Positions 7,834 through 17,608 are shown, numbered from the stretch's first letter. The stretch: DNA of 60,955 bases from QPIN01 sp964399475 (GCA_964399475.1 CAYNRB010000001.1:1-60955), one strand, 5' to 3'. A program made the numbers and translations. Notes: generated by a model from the letters alone, not told the origin.

Positions 7834-9861
7834 TCATCTATCTTGTCTAACAAACCCAGGTAAATTAGCCAATTGCTGTTCAAGGAAATTACCTGTTGAC
7901 TGTAATCTTGCCACTATAATATCTAAATTATTAAACTGTCTAAATAAACGGCTTTCCAGATTTTCCAGTCTATTATCTAAGGCTGATCGTTGCTCGTTCA
8001 GACGATCAATACGTGTATTTAATCCACTGGTGCGAGAATCAATTAAGCTATCTGCATTCAAAAACTGGCTGATTAAGTTATCTAACTGATCAGCTATTCC
8101 TCGATTAAAAAACAAAGTGCCTCTATTGCCTACAGATCCACCTGTAATTTCCAATACCACTCCCTCTGTGTCTCCCCTACCTGTGAGCAGGTTACCAAGT
8201 CCTATTGCAGATTGCCCTCCTATTGTTCCCCTAACGTCTGTACCTGAGGTTCCTTTACCCAGCGTTAGACCTAAATCATTGCTACCCTCAATGGCTGTAA
8301 TTTCAACGCTAGACTTAGCACTAAATAAAGCGGAAGAAATTTGCAGTTTACCTCCTGAAAAACTGACTAGCACACTGCTGCCATTGGTTTTTAAAGAATC
8401 ACTGGAATTAATTCTTGCCTGAATTTCTGTGGCAAGTTCTGCGCCGGAGTTATATATTTTTTGGGTAAGATCAATATTCCCCGTTCCAATACCGTCAATC
8501 AGTAAACTGAAGCTGTTATTGGTATCATCTATTGTTAAGGGGGAATTTGCCAGATCTGATAATGCAGCCGATGCAGTACCTGTCAAAACCCCACGACTGG
8601 CAATATTCTCCAGATTTATTGAGTAAGTTCCTGTCTGCGTGTTGGCACTTGATGTGATTACATTGATCTGCGCATCAGTTGTTGAACCTTTGGCGCTAAA
8701 TATTTGCGCAACAGCGTCACGGTTATCAGTAATTGCCGCTTGTAATTTATTACTGTCTAAAGAAAGTTTTCCGTTTCGATCTGTGGTTATCCCAATCGTT
8801 GATAATGAAGTAACCTCTCCATCTGGACCAGTTGACTGACTAGTAATAAGTCTGCGCAATTGTGACTCAACACCTCGTGCCGCAGAGTCACCAAGTAAAG
8901 GGCCTGCCTGCTCAGTCGAGGAATCAAAATCACTCAGTTGTGAAATTGTGTCAATCAGTTCATTAAACTTTGTAGTAAATTCAACGATTGAATCGGTAAT
9001 TTGGCTATCATTATTAGCGATAGTTATATTGACTGGTGAGCCGGGTGTTGTAATACCTTTTAAGGTAAAAGTGATTCCAGAAATAGCAGAGCTAACTGTA
9101 TTGCTAGAACTAGTAATGTTTAATCCATTTAAACTGAAAGCCGCATCTTCTGCCGTGAGGTTTTCAGTGAGTTGGTTGCTTACAGAAGCTGGGTCAAAAG
9201 CGAGCTGGGATAAACCACTAGCATCAAAATTATCGGCATCTGAGGTATCAGCAACAGAAATTTTAAGGCCATTTTCTTTGCCTGTTTCATCAGAGGTGAA
9301 TAATAATTTAAAACCAGAACCATCATTAACCAGACTGGCTGTTACGCCAATATCCGCTTGGTTAACCGCATCTCTAATACCTTGCAGACTATTGTCATCA
9401 CTACTGATAGTAACGATTTGATTGGTTTTTTCGCTATTACCAATAAAACTATTGCCATCAAAATCTCCAAACTCGAAAGTTAAAGTACCTGTTCCTACTG
9501 GGGATGAGGTTTCGGAAAAACTTTTCGAACTAAGCGATTGCGCTTGGGCAAGTGTTGTTATTTCCAAGGCATAATTGCCTGGATTGGCAATACTGGTACC
9601 GCTAGCAGTAACAAGATCTTCGTCAGATGTACTACTAACTACATCATTGAAGGTAGTAGCAAATTTTAATTGCGACAAGGATCCCTGAAAAGAGGATAAG
9701 GCTGATTTTAAAGAACCATAAGCTGAAAGCTTCGCTTGTAAAACAGCTTCTTGATTATCATAGCGTCTTTCTGTCGGCACACGCTCAGCAGAAATCAAAC
9801 TATCCACTAGCCCAGAAATATCAATACCAGAACCAATGCCAGAGGATGAAATAGTGGCCAT
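7834..9861 (-). CDS. fliD: Flagellar filament cap protein (HAP2)
   Basis: A 675-residue filament-capping protein that promotes flagellin polymerisation at the distal tip. The N-terminus MATISSSGIGSGIDISGLVDSLI is typical of FliD. The C-terminus has the coiled coil TRIDRLNEQRSALDNRLENLESR followed by FRQFNNLDIIVARLQS. The centre carries two flagellin-IN-like stretches. It is longer than the usual 450-480 residues, in line with the enlarged flagellins beside it. GAGGT 7 bases upstream of the ATG supports the start. The stop codon abuts an inverted-repeat element. Confidence 0.95.
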   Translation of the reverse strand: MATISSSGIGSGIDISGLVDSLISAERVPTERRYDNQEAVLQAKLSAYGSLKSALSSFQGSLSQLKFATTFNDVVSSTSDEDLVTASGTSIANPGNYALEITTLAQAQSLSSKSFSETSSPVGTGTLTFEFGDFDGNSFIGNSEKTNQIVTISSDDNSLQGIRDAVNQADIGVTASLVNDGSGFKLLFTSDETGKENGLKISVADTSDADNFDASGLSQLAFDPASVSNQLTENLTAEDAAFSLNGLNITSSSNTVSSAISGITFTLKGITTPGSPVNITIANNDSQITDSIVEFTTKFNELIDTISQLSDFDSSTEQAGPLLGDSAARGVESQLRRLITSQSTGPDGEVTSLSTIGITTDRNGKLSLDSNKLQAAITDNRDAVAQIFSAKGSTTDAQINVITSSANTQTGTYSINLENIASRGVLTGTASAALSDLANSPLTIDDTNNSFSLLIDGIGTGNIDLTQKIYNSGAELATEIQARINSSDSLKTNGSSVLVSFSGGKLQISSALFSAKSSVEITAIEGSNDLGLTLGKGTSGTDVRGTIGGQSAIGLGNLLTGRGDTEGVVLEITGGSVGNRGTLFFNRGIADQLDNLISQFLNADSLIDSRTSGLNTRIDRLNEQRSALDNRLENLESRLFRQFNNLDIIVARLQSTGNFLEQQLANLPGFVRQDR

Positions 9862-9998
9862 AATGTTTACCTCATATAAGATAGTGTCTTGCTTTAGCTG
9901 TCAATACTGTGCAAAAAAGTCCGCGAAATGAATTTTTTAAGAAAAATCAGTTTTACTTGCAAGCATCCGATTAAATATTAAATTTTACAAACACAAAT

Positions 9999-10014
9999 AG
10001 CGGCCTTTGCCGCT
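9999..10014. terminator. Hairpin between flaG and fliD
   Basis: A perfect 6 bp GC-rich stem (AGCGGC/GCCGCT) encloses CTTT. On the plus strand a seven-T run follows. On the minus strand, the direction of the neighbouring genes, a weaker T-rich stretch follows. It may attenuate read-through from flaG into fliD. Confidence 0.5.
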
Positions 10015-10065
10015 TCACTTTTTTTAAGATATTCTAGCAATATCTATGCCGTCATATTTATGGCA

Positions 10066-10515
10066 CTATGCATGAAGCTTGGGCAGTAACAATCCAGAAT
10101 TTTCAGGCATCTCATTTGCCTGGTTCGAAATTTGATTTGCAATAACCAATGCTTCTTCATTTGGAATCTGTCTGATCAGTTCTTCAGTGGTTGCATCAAT
10201 AACTTTGACGACTGTTTTGCCGCTGTCCGTATCAATATTGAATTCCAAGTTTCGATTGATTGATTGTACATAATTATTCAATTGTTGAACGGCTTCGTTC
10301 AATGATTCCTCAGACGGCTCTGATTTCTCTGCAACCTTATCAATTGCAGTAGATTTAAAGTCTTCCACTTTGTTTTCTACTTTACCCGTCCCAAATGAAC
10401 CTATTTTGCTATTGTCAGGATCCGTGTTGACACTCGAATTTTCTGCTATTTTTAAAATCGGTTTAAGCAATTCGGGTTTTACCGGACTGTATTGTGTATT
10501 AATGTTTATGCTCAT
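10066..10515 (-). CDS. flaG: FlaG family flagellar protein
   Basis: A 149-residue protein. Its C-terminal ~75 residues (LNEAVQQLNNYVQSINRNLEF, then SGKTVVKVIDATTEELIRQIPNEEAL) match the FlaG domain, a family tied to filament length control in polar flagellates. The N-terminal half is low-complexity and polar. I prefer the ATG at 10515 (MSININTQ) over a GTG two codons upstream. It sits between the giant flagellin and fliD, the usual fliC-flaG-fliD order. Confidence 0.9.
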   Translation of the reverse strand: MSININTQYSPVKPELLKPILKIAENSSVNTDPDNSKIGSFGTGKVENKVEDFKSTAIDKVAEKSEPSEESLNEAVQQLNNYVQSINRNLEFNIDTDSGKTVVKVIDATTEELIRQIPNEEALVIANQISNQANEMPENSGLLLPKLHA

Positions 10516-10545
10516 GATCACATCTCACTTTTACTGTAGGTGTTG

Positions 10546-10582
10546 TCTGATTCCTTAACCCAGGCCAGATTGAGGAATCAGA
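10546..10582. other. Inverted repeat between giant flagellin and flaG
   Basis: Perfect 10 bp arms (TCTGATTCCT at 10546-10555, AGGAATCAGA at 10573-10582) are separated by 17 bases. The repeat lies just downstream of the giant flagellin stop codon on its transcript. It has no T-run, so it may be an mRNA-stabilising 3' hairpin rather than a strong terminator. Confidence 0.5.
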
Positions 10583-10605
10583 TCCTTACTCTATTATGGA
10601 TTACC

Positions 10606-13600
10606 TTATCCTAATAGAGATAGTACACTTTGTGGTAATTGATTCGCCTGCGCTAAAATTGCAGTTCCAGCCTGTTGCAGAATCTGGTTACGGGTTAATT
10701 CTGCGGTTTCAGAAGCAAAATCTGTATCCAAAATACGAGATCTTGCCGCACTCAGGTTTTCAACACTGACAGCCAGATTTGAAATAGTCGAAGTGAATCT
10801 GTTTTGGATAGCACCCAATGATGCTCTGTTGCTATCCACACTGGCTATTGCCCCATCAACTATATCAATAGCTGCATTAGCACCTGCAACAGTCGATATA
10901 TCGAGTGAAGCAACAGACTCAAGGTCGCTTGAATTTAATATAGATGAATCACTTGCAAATAATCCGCCTTCATCGGCATCAAGACTTGAAGTAATATTAA
11001 ATGTACCCGCAGTAGATTTAAACTCAATGTTACCTCCAACCACCGTTGAGTCTCTATCTACACCTAATTCTCCAGTAGAGACTTTGACTTTAATGCCTTC
11101 AGACCCAGCCACGTCTAAAGAAACGACAGCATTAGTAGTCGCATTGGCAGCTGAGCTACTAAAATTTTCAATTTTAATATCCTCGCCTGTTGATTGCGTT
11201 AAAGTAATTTCAGTTTTAGTATTATTTAAAGTGGCAATAACTCCGGTTTTTCCTGATTGATCGTTAATTGCCGTAACCAGAGACGTATAATCAGTCGTTG
11301 TAATATTGGCTGAAACATCCGTTCCATTTAAATTAAATGAAGTAACACCATTAGTACTTAAGCCAGATAATGTTGCCGTTGTTTTGGCAGAAGCAGTGAC
11401 ACCTGTTGTTTCAGAAATAGAGTTAACGATGTCAACAATGTTTTTAGCTGATTGATCTTTTTGTATATCAATAGTCCCCGTTCCCGTCCCTGTCAGGGTG
11501 AGTGCTTGAGCTGCAACATTATTGCCTGTTGAGGTATCCGCTCCCCCCACACCATTAGTAAAAGTAACGTTGGTATTTGCCGCACCGTCAAAAATGCCAT
11601 CTGAAGATAGGTCTAGTGCACCTTCAGTACTATTGTCGGTAGCAATGCTAAAGCCATCAGCAACAGTCACTGAAAAAGAACTGACTTTTAATAAAGAGTC
11701 ACTACCGGTTGTTCCACCCGATTCAACTAATGATTTACCCTCAACACTTAAGGTATCAGTTTGGACATTCGTTGCTGAAATGGCTGATGCTGTACTACCA
11801 TCACTCACTGCCCCAATATTAGTAACCGTCGTTCCTGATGCTGAAATATTATCAAGCGTTGTGGAAATTGTAAAACCATCGGCTGTATCTGTACTGGTAC
11901 CTGTCACCAATTCAATATCTAAAGAAGCTCCATCAATACCAATAATTTCAACGCTATCACCAGCGTCATTCAAAGAAGCAGTAAATGTTTTATTGAAATT
12001 CGCATCAGCTTGTAAGGCAGCTAATAAGTTATCATCAGCTGTTGCACTTGATAGATAAGAAATTGTTCCTGCAGCAGCAGCCAAGGTAAAACTAGTTGTA
12101 TCCGTAGCCGCATCTTGTGTAAATGTATTAATTTCAATGGCTGCATTATCGAGTGTATCAAAATTTTCGACAGCTAAATTAGCACCGCTGGCACTGGTTA
12201 ACTTTTGAGTCGCATCATCATAAGACAAGTCTGAATTACCATTTGTATTATTGATACTTGAAAGTGCAGTTTGTACTGCTGCATTAAATTGAGTAGTGAA
12301 ATCTCCATTAGTTGGATCAGCGGTTGCCCCCGAAGCTGTTAAGGTAAAAGAAACGTTAGTAGGTGATGCCGAGTCCCCTGCATAAAGATCAAAGCTATAT
12401 TTGTCACCATGTTGCAAAGCTGCTGGGACTGTAGTTGCCGCAAAATCAATCTCATTGGCATCGGCTGTAGCAGTAACACCTTCTACAGCAGATAAGGCTG
12501 AGGCAATAGACGCTGCATCTCTGCTTCCAGAAGCGGCATCAATATTAACGGCTGTTGTTGCACCCGAAGCATCTGTTACGGTAACTGTTTGATCGGCTAT
12601 TTCAGCACCAATCAAAGAAGACACATCAGTACCTGTAGATAATGCACTCACTCTATCTAAAGTTCCATTGTCTGCATCGGTCTTAATATTTGTGCCAGGA
12701 TCTACAGTGATATTATAGGTACCTATTTGTAATGCAGCTGTCTGTCCTTCTTCCGTCAGATTTTGACCTGCAAAACCTAAGGAATCATTATTCTGAGTCG
12801 CTGTTATATTAGTCACAGCTACATTTGCAGTCGCAGCTTCAGTTATAGAAGCGGAGGCGACCGTTGTATTTGTACCTGCCGTCAATGTAAAACCCGAAGC
12901 CCTAACATTCGAACCCGCAAATTCACTTAAGCTTATCCCAGTTACAGCACCTGCCGCAGCAGTATTTGCACTAGTTGCAGTAATAACCACATCAGTTGTG
13001 CCACTTAAAGCCACTGAAAAATCGTTAGTACCCGTATTGTTAGCTAATGCCAAATCCAAAGCCGATTTTAAAGCATTGGCATCACCCTGCTGGGTGCCCG
13101 TTGCTGTATAACTGATATCATAGGCTTTAGTAGGATCAGATGTATGTGCTGCGCTCAATTTGAATGAAATGGTTTCACCCGCGACAGAGTTAAATTCTTC
13201 GATAGTAGCACTAAATGTATTATTGGTAGTTACCGTGTTAGCAGACGATAAAACACCAGTCGCACCTTCGGTAAGCGTCTGTGTGCTAGTACCTGATAGG
13301 ACAGTTCCTCCAAATGTGGAGCCTGCAGTAGATGTGATATCTACCTGAGAAGCCGTATTAGCATCATTGCCTGTATACGCAGTAATACCTAAATCTGTGC
13401 TAGTACCGCCAGCTGGAGTAAGTCCAGTCACAACTACTTTCTCACCTGTTGAATCAAGTGCTGCTGTAAAATTCGTACCAAAATTAGTATGACCAGTTAA
13501 TGTCTGTAACAGTGCTGTTGCATTATCGGCATCAGTATCGCCAGCAGTAAATGTACGAGTTTCACCATCTATGGCAAAAGAAATAGTTTCCCCTGAAACA

Positions 13601-14697
13601 TTGGCAAAATTACTAAAAGTGACTTGTGCATTATCTTCTACTGCCAGACTTTCAACCCCTAAATTGACCCCAGATGCACTGGTAATGGTTTGAGTTGCCG
13701 TATCATAGGATAAGTCGCTATCTCCGTTTGCTGTATTGATGTTACCTATGGCTGTTTGTATTTTTGCATCGAAATCACTGGTGTAGGTAGCGGAATCAAC
13801 AACCAATGAAATATTTTCTGGCGTGCCTCCATCTTTTGCTACCAGACTAAAAGATATTTTGTCGCCATTAGTAGATGGCGCACTAGTGTCAAAAGAAACA
13901 CTATTGGCATTGGCTGTAGCATTTACGCCGTTAATTGCATCCAGTTTAGTAGCAATGACCGAGGCATCTCTACTATCTGTTGCATCATTAATAGAAACAA
14001 TTGATGTTTGGCCATCTTTATCTGTTACGGTGATTTTTTGATCGACAAAAGCAGCATCAGTTAAAGCTTCTACCGTAGTATTGCCTGTACTCGCTTTACC
14101 ATTACTGGTTCCACTGGCATTAACAGAAAGATCGCCTGTTGCGACCTCTACGCCTAGAGTAGCATTGTCCGTGTTGAATTTTTCGATACCCAAACTATCC
14201 GAAGTAGATTTAGCAATATTAACCTGGATTGTTTGTCCTGAATCAGCGCCAACTTGAAATTGCTGTGCTTGGAAAGAACCATCTAATAATTTAATACTGT
14301 TAAATGAGGTAGTCTCTGAAATTCTATCCAGCTCTGAAACTAATTGGTTAACCTCTGATTGCAAGCTTAAACGGTCAGAAGAAGAGTTTGTGGCGTTAGC
14401 AGACTGTACCGCAAGCTCACGAATTCTTTGTAATATATTGGTACTTTCAGATAATGCGCCTTCAGCCGTTTGAGCCAATGAAATACCATCATTGGCATTT
14501 CGGCTAGCTTGACCTAAGCCTTTTATTTGTGAAGTAAGGCGGTTTGAAATTGCCAAGCCCGCAGCATCATCTTTTGCACTATTAATACGTAAACCTGTTG
14601 ACAGACGCTGCAATGAGGTAGCCAGTCCCATTTGCGATTTTTCCAGATTTCGTTGCGCATTGATGGATGGAACGTTGGTGTTGATACCTAAACCCAT
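10606..14697 (-). CDS. fliC: Giant flagellin (1363 residues)
   Basis: D0/D1 ends are fully conserved (NTNVPSINAQRNL, AKDDAAGLAISNR and ANDGISLAQTAEGAL at the start; SRILDTDFASETAELTR and QQAGTAILAQANQ at the end). Between them lies about 1100 residues of variable domain rich in T, S, A, N and D, with almost no Cys, Trp or Tyr. Two copies of a ~200-residue module are visible at residues about 220-420 and 700-920. They share S.DLSYD.ATQ..TSASG.NL and a following ADANF/HTNFG...TA.L segment. AGGAGA 6 bases upstream fixes the ATG. Normal flagellins are 300-500 residues. The filament should carry large surface domains. Assembly error in the repeats cannot be excluded, but the frame is intact throughout. 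Confidence 0.95.
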   Translation of the reverse strand: MGLGINTNVPSINAQRNLEKSQMGLATSLQRLSTGLRINSAKDDAAGLAISNRLTSQIKGLGQASRNANDGISLAQTAEGALSESTNILQRIRELAVQSANATNSSSDRLSLQSEVNQLVSELDRISETTSFNSIKLLDGSFQAQQFQVGADSGQTIQVNIAKSTSDSLGIEKFNTDNATLGVEVATGDLSVNASGTSNGKASTGNTTVEALTDAAFVDQKITVTDKDGQTSIVSINDATDSRDASVIATKLDAINGVNATANANSVSFDTSAPSTNGDKISFSLVAKDGGTPENISLVVDSATYTSDFDAKIQTAIGNINTANGDSDLSYDTATQTITSASGVNLGVESLAVEDNAQVTFSNFANVSGETISFAIDGETRTFTAGDTDADNATALLQTLTGHTNFGTNFTAALDSTGEKVVVTGLTPAGGTSTDLGITAYTGNDANTASQVDITSTAGSTFGGTVLSGTSTQTLTEGATGVLSSANTVTTNNTFSATIEEFNSVAGETISFKLSAAHTSDPTKAYDISYTATGTQQGDANALKSALDLALANNTGTNDFSVALSGTTDVVITATSANTAAAGAVTGISLSEFAGSNVRASGFTLTAGTNTTVASASITEAATANVAVTNITATQNNDSLGFAGQNLTEEGQTAALQIGTYNITVDPGTNIKTDADNGTLDRVSALSTGTDVSSLIGAEIADQTVTVTDASGATTAVNIDAASGSRDAASIASALSAVEGVTATADANEIDFAATTVPAALQHGDKYSFDLYAGDSASPTNVSFTLTASGATADPTNGDFTTQFNAAVQTALSSINNTNGNSDLSYDDATQKLTSASGANLAVENFDTLDNAAIEINTFTQDAATDTTSFTLAAAAGTISYLSSATADDNLLAALQADANFNKTFTASLNDAGDSVEIIGIDGASLDIELVTGTSTDTADGFTISTTLDNISASGTTVTNIGAVSDGSTASAISATNVQTDTLSVEGKSLVESGGTTGSDSLLKVSSFSVTVADGFSIATDNSTEGALDLSSDGIFDGAANTNVTFTNGVGGADTSTGNNVAAQALTLTGTGTGTIDIQKDQSAKNIVDIVNSISETTGVTASAKTTATLSGLSTNGVTSFNLNGTDVSANITTTDYTSLVTAINDQSGKTGVIATLNNTKTEITLTQSTGEDIKIENFSSSAANATTNAVVSLDVAGSEGIKVKVSTGELGVDRDSTVVGGNIEFKSTAGTFNITSSLDADEGGLFASDSSILNSSDLESVASLDISTVAGANAAIDIVDGAIASVDSNRASLGAIQNRFTSTISNLAVSVENLSAARSRILDTDFASETAELTRNQILQQAGTAILAQANQLPQSVLSLLG

Positions 14698-15331
14698 GAT
14701 AGTTCTCCTAATTTATTAGAAATCCGTGCACACTGTTTTGGTATGAATGCGCGGTGAATAATTTGTTAGCGTTGCCTGCTTTTAAACAGGTTTTTTGCTA
14801 TTCTCACAAACGTTAGCGTCTTGCTAACTGGAATCTTTAATAAATTTTTGTTAATTTTTTTTGGGCTTAGGAGGATAAAATAATGACCACCATTTTAAGA
14901 TCAAGCTAACAACTGGGCTCAAATAACTTAAGCTACTACGGAACAGCAATAGCTCAAGCTATTACACCGCTGCCAAATCATCGCGCAACATCTTATAAGT
15001 ACCTAAGAATAATTATTTTAACAAAATATAGAGGGTACAATACCGTAGGGGCAATCTCTTGTGCTTGCCCCCTGTTACAATTTTCATATTCTCAACGCAA
15101 GGCAACCACAAGGGTTTGCCCCTACAAAATGTTAATTTAATTATACATATCTACTTATTTGTGAAAAAATAAGTTAAATTTAATTGATTCAAACTGAATC
15201 ATTGTTTTCAAGAAGTTACATTATTCTTGGCTACTGTTATACTTAAGGCAACAGAATTTAGGCTAAAGTTAGTTGATTTCATGCCGATAAAAGGCTTAGA
15301 TTTTGATTATAATTTTAAGGCAGGTATTGTA
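14698..15331. other. 634 bp spacer between the giant flagellin and fliS
   Basis: This divergent intergenic region must hold the promoters of both the giant flagellin and fliS. I could not identify a convincing flagellar sigma-factor consensus. It contains the imperfect palindrome AATAGCT/AGCTATT near 14950 and an 81 bp inverted-repeat element at 15045-15125. An open frame with a TTG start at 15227 runs into fliS, but I take the internal ATG as the true start. Confidence 0.5.
15045..15125. repeat. Inverted repeat with GTAGGGGCAA ends
   Basis: An 81 bp element begins GTAGGGGCAA and ends with the complement TTGCCCCTAC. Internal arms CTTGTGCTTGCCC and GGCAACCACAAGG also pair. Elements with these GTAGGGGC ends are common in many bacterial genomes. 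No ORF is present. Confidence 0.65.
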
Positions 15332-15874
15332 ATGAGTGCACAAACAAATGCAGCATTGAGTAGTTATAGTGATTATGGGTATAACACTGAAATTGATTAT
15401 GCCGATCCTCACCGCTTAATTCAGATGTTATTTGAAGGTGCTTTAAAGCGAATAGCCTTCGCAAAAGGTGCCATGCAGCGGAAACAAATTGCCGAAAAAG
15501 GTAATTATATTAGTCAAACAATTGATATTGTAGGTGGTTTAAGAGCCAGTCTTGACATGAAAAATGGCGGAGAAATTGCTGCTAATCTGGAATCACTTTA
15601 TGAATATATTACGCATCAACTATTAGCTGCGAATTTGAATAATAGCATTGAGATTCTTGATGAAGTAAGTGGTTTACTCCGTGATGTTAAAGTAGCCTGG
15701 GATGCAATAAATGCGCCTGCCGCAACGATGGAGAAAAAAGAGATTGAGTTCGAAAAACCAGTCAACAATGTTGAAATTAAGCAAACACCTGTTAATATAC
15801 CTGTGAAAGTTAACAAGCCTGTGCAAACCGTAAACGCTCGAGCCAACAAAGCATTAAAGGCTTACGCCAGTTAG
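15332..15874 (+). CDS. fliS: Flagellin export chaperone
   Basis: A 180-residue FliS. YADPHRLIQMLFEGALKRIAFAKGAM, the helical region through ISQTIDIVGGLRASLDM, and ANLESLYEYITHQLLAAN are the core that binds the flagellin C-terminus and blocks early polymerisation. The last ~45 residues are a Lys/Val/Pro-rich tail absent from typical 125-140-residue FliS. The open frame extends 35 codons upstream to a TTG, but the ATG at 15332 is preceded by AAGGCAGG and begins just before the conserved domain. It is transcribed away from the flagellin genes, with the FliT-like gene following by one base. Confidence 0.93.
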   Translation: MSAQTNAALSSYSDYGYNTEIDYADPHRLIQMLFEGALKRIAFAKGAMQRKQIAEKGNYISQTIDIVGGLRASLDMKNGGEIAANLESLYEYITHQLLAANLNNSIEILDEVSGLLRDVKVAWDAINAPAATMEKKEIEFEKPVNNVEIKQTPVNIPVKVNKPVQTVNARANKALKAYAS

Positions 15875-15875
15875 T

Positions 15876-16181
15876 ATGCCAAGTTCCGAATATAAAACTT
15901 CTGATATTTTGTTGCATACGCAAGAAATGATGATCAATGTTATCGAAGGTCAATGGGATCAGCTATTGGCAAAGCAATCCAGACAAGATCTAATGATCAA
16001 ACAGATTTTTTTTATATCAGATAAGATTTTTTCAGAGAGAGAGCAAGAAGAACTGGAAGAAGTAAAACGACTGAATCAAGAAATATTAAAAGCAACAGAA
16101 ACACACAGAAATGAAACTGCAAAGAAATTAAGAGATATGAGACGAGGGAAAACTAAAGCTCAGGCCTATCAAGCCTTATAA
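15876..16181 (+). CDS. fliT: FliT-like flagellar chaperone
   Basis: A 101-residue, highly charged, all-helical protein with heptad-like EELEEVKRLNQEILKATETHRNETAKKLRDM. Size, composition and position directly after fliS match FliT-type chaperones, which serve the FliD cap protein. FliT sequences diverge widely and I rely on context as much as on motif. It starts one base after the fliS stop, so the two are translationally coupled. Confidence 0.75.
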   Translation: MPSSEYKTSDILLHTQEMMINVIEGQWDQLLAKQSRQDLMIKQIFFISDKIFSEREQEELEEVKRLNQEILKATETHRNETAKKLRDMRRGKTKAQAYQAL

Positions 16182-16227
16182 AGACGTTTCAAATAAACTC
16201 TTAACTTGAGCTATAGTGCGAGTATGT

Positions 16228-16291
16228 TGGTCACGTTGCCGATAAGGGGTTTACGTGACCACCTATTCCGAAATGACAGGAAACGCTGTCA
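16228..16291. repeat. Two adjacent hairpins downstream of fliT
   Basis: The first hairpin has perfect 9 bp arms (TGGTCACGT at 16228-16236, ACGTGACCA at 16253-16261). The second has TGACAG/CTGTCA arms at about 16274-16291. They lie between the converging fliT and ypjD genes and could end transcripts from either side, although neither has a clear T-run. Confidence 0.45.
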
Positions 16292-16394
16292 CAGACTATT
16301 CCTACAAAACATATCAAGAATCCATATCTTGTAATAAATCCCTGACAAGAGCCATCGTGAATAACCTTTTTTTAAATTTTCAATGCACCCTCAC

Positions 16395-17192
16395 CTACAC
16401 TCTATTCAAAACAAGTTCCAGCACCAGTTTACTTCCAAAATAAGCTAACAATAAAAAGATAAAGCCTGTCAGAGTCCATTTGACAGCAGTCTGCCCCCTC
16501 CATCCATATTTCATTTTCCCGATTATCAAACTTGAAAAAGTAAGCCAAGCGACTATAGACAAAAAAGTTTTGTGGGATAAATGTTGGGCAAACAAATCTT
16601 CTAAAAAAACAAATCCACTGGCTAATGACAGGGTTAAAAAAACCACTCCCATAGCAATCATCTGAAACAATAATGATTCCATAGTCTGTAAAGGCGGTAA
16701 GGTTTGAATAAACCTCATTGGCGGATGTTTTCTTAATTGTTTTTCCTGTATGGCAAGCAATATAGCCTGCAATGCAGCTATGTTTAACAAGCTGAAGGCA
16801 ATAATTGAACTGAGCACATGCGTAGTCATTTGCCAGTTATTTATTATCAGGTCATGTTCTATTTCTGGAAAAAGCATGACTAATAATAATGCAGTAAAAG
16901 CCAAAGGAAATATTGCCAAGCCAAGTTTTTCAACAGGCTTGGTTAATGTTGCCAATAGCAACAGCAAAGCAACCAGAGACGAAATAACTGAAGCTGTATT
17001 GAATAAGCTAAAGTTAAAATTTGCTTGCTGATAAAAAACATTAACTGTGTATGAAAAATGTATAAAAACAGCTAACCAGGCTGTAGCAAGGGTAAGCTTG
17101 TGAGATGCGTTTGCTAGCGTATCTTTAATCAATAGAACGATACTGGTAAAATAGACGCAAAGACTGATGATTCCAAGTGTGGTGGGGCTCAT
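16395..17192 (-). CDS. ypjD: Inner-membrane cytochrome c assembly-family protein YpjD
   Basis: A 265-residue protein made almost wholly of hydrophobic helices, about eight of them. It belongs to the CcsA/CcmC-like family, whose better known members handle heme for cytochrome c maturation. YpjD itself has no firmly assigned role. The identification rests on the multi-helix profile, the length, and the divergent position beside ffh, a conserved arrangement in Gammaproteobacteria. The name is more secure than the function. Confidence 0.85.
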   Translation of the reverse strand: MSPTTLGIISLCVYFTSIVLLIKDTLANASHKLTLATAWLAVFIHFSYTVNVFYQQANFNFSLFNTASVISSLVALLLLLATLTKPVEKLGLAIFPLAFTALLLVMLFPEIEHDLIINNWQMTTHVLSSIIAFSLLNIAALQAILLAIQEKQLRKHPPMRFIQTLPPLQTMESLLFQMIAMGVVFLTLSLASGFVFLEDLFAQHLSHKTFLSIVAWLTFSSLIIGKMKYGWRGQTAVKWTLTGFIFLLLAYFGSKLVLELVLNRV

Positions 17193-17608
17193 GGCTTTAT
17201 TTTCTAGTGTCTTTTAATTTCATGGGTAACCATACATAAGTAACTTGGCATTTCATATGTTAATATATTGTTCTATTGAGGTATAGCGTTGGCAGCCAAA
17301 GTTGAGACAAATTATTTTCATAATATGCTGTTTAGGAAAACTCAAAAACCTTAATGTAAGGGAGCTGGAAAACAATAATCACCCATTATTGGGCAGGATT
17401 TTTGTTTGTCTTTGATCGTGCAGCAATAGGCGCATAGCAGGCTATGTAACTGTTGCTGCACGATCAAAGACAGACAAAAAGACCAGCAAGATTGGATGAT
17501 TATTTTTTTCCATCTCCCTAATAGAAATTATAGAGACATAAAACGATAGTTACCTCTCTATTCAGAATAATTAAATAGTAACAGTAAATTAACGATAAAG
17601 ATGCAGAT
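17193..17608. other. 416 bp divergent spacer between ypjD and ffh
   Basis: The spacer is dominated by the nested palindrome at 17359-17519 (annotated separately). The 90 bp between that element and the ffh start are AT-rich and presumably contain the ffh promoter. Confidence 0.6.
17359..17519 (+). repeat. Nested palindrome, copy A (161 bp)
   Basis: The outer arms start AGGGAGCTGG and end CCATCTCCCT. Inside are a CAGGATTTTTGT / ACAAAAAGACC pair, a perfect inner stem (GTCTTTGATCGTGCAGCAA and its complement) and a small central hairpin CATAG-CAGG-CTATG. It is nearly identical to copy B at 19142-19302 in the same orientation. Both lie outside genes, and together they bracket ffh. Confidence 0.9.

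Noticed and set aside
8117..9421. Several plus-strand ORFs of 65-157 codons opposite fliD
   Set aside because: They are antisense shadows of a Ser/Thr/Val-rich gene and lack any independent coding signal. The same holds for the ORFs opposite the two flagellins.
15227..15331. 35-codon N-terminal extension of FliS from a TTG
   Set aside because: There is a good ribosome site at the internal ATG, the extension is not FliS-like, and it would use a rare start codon.
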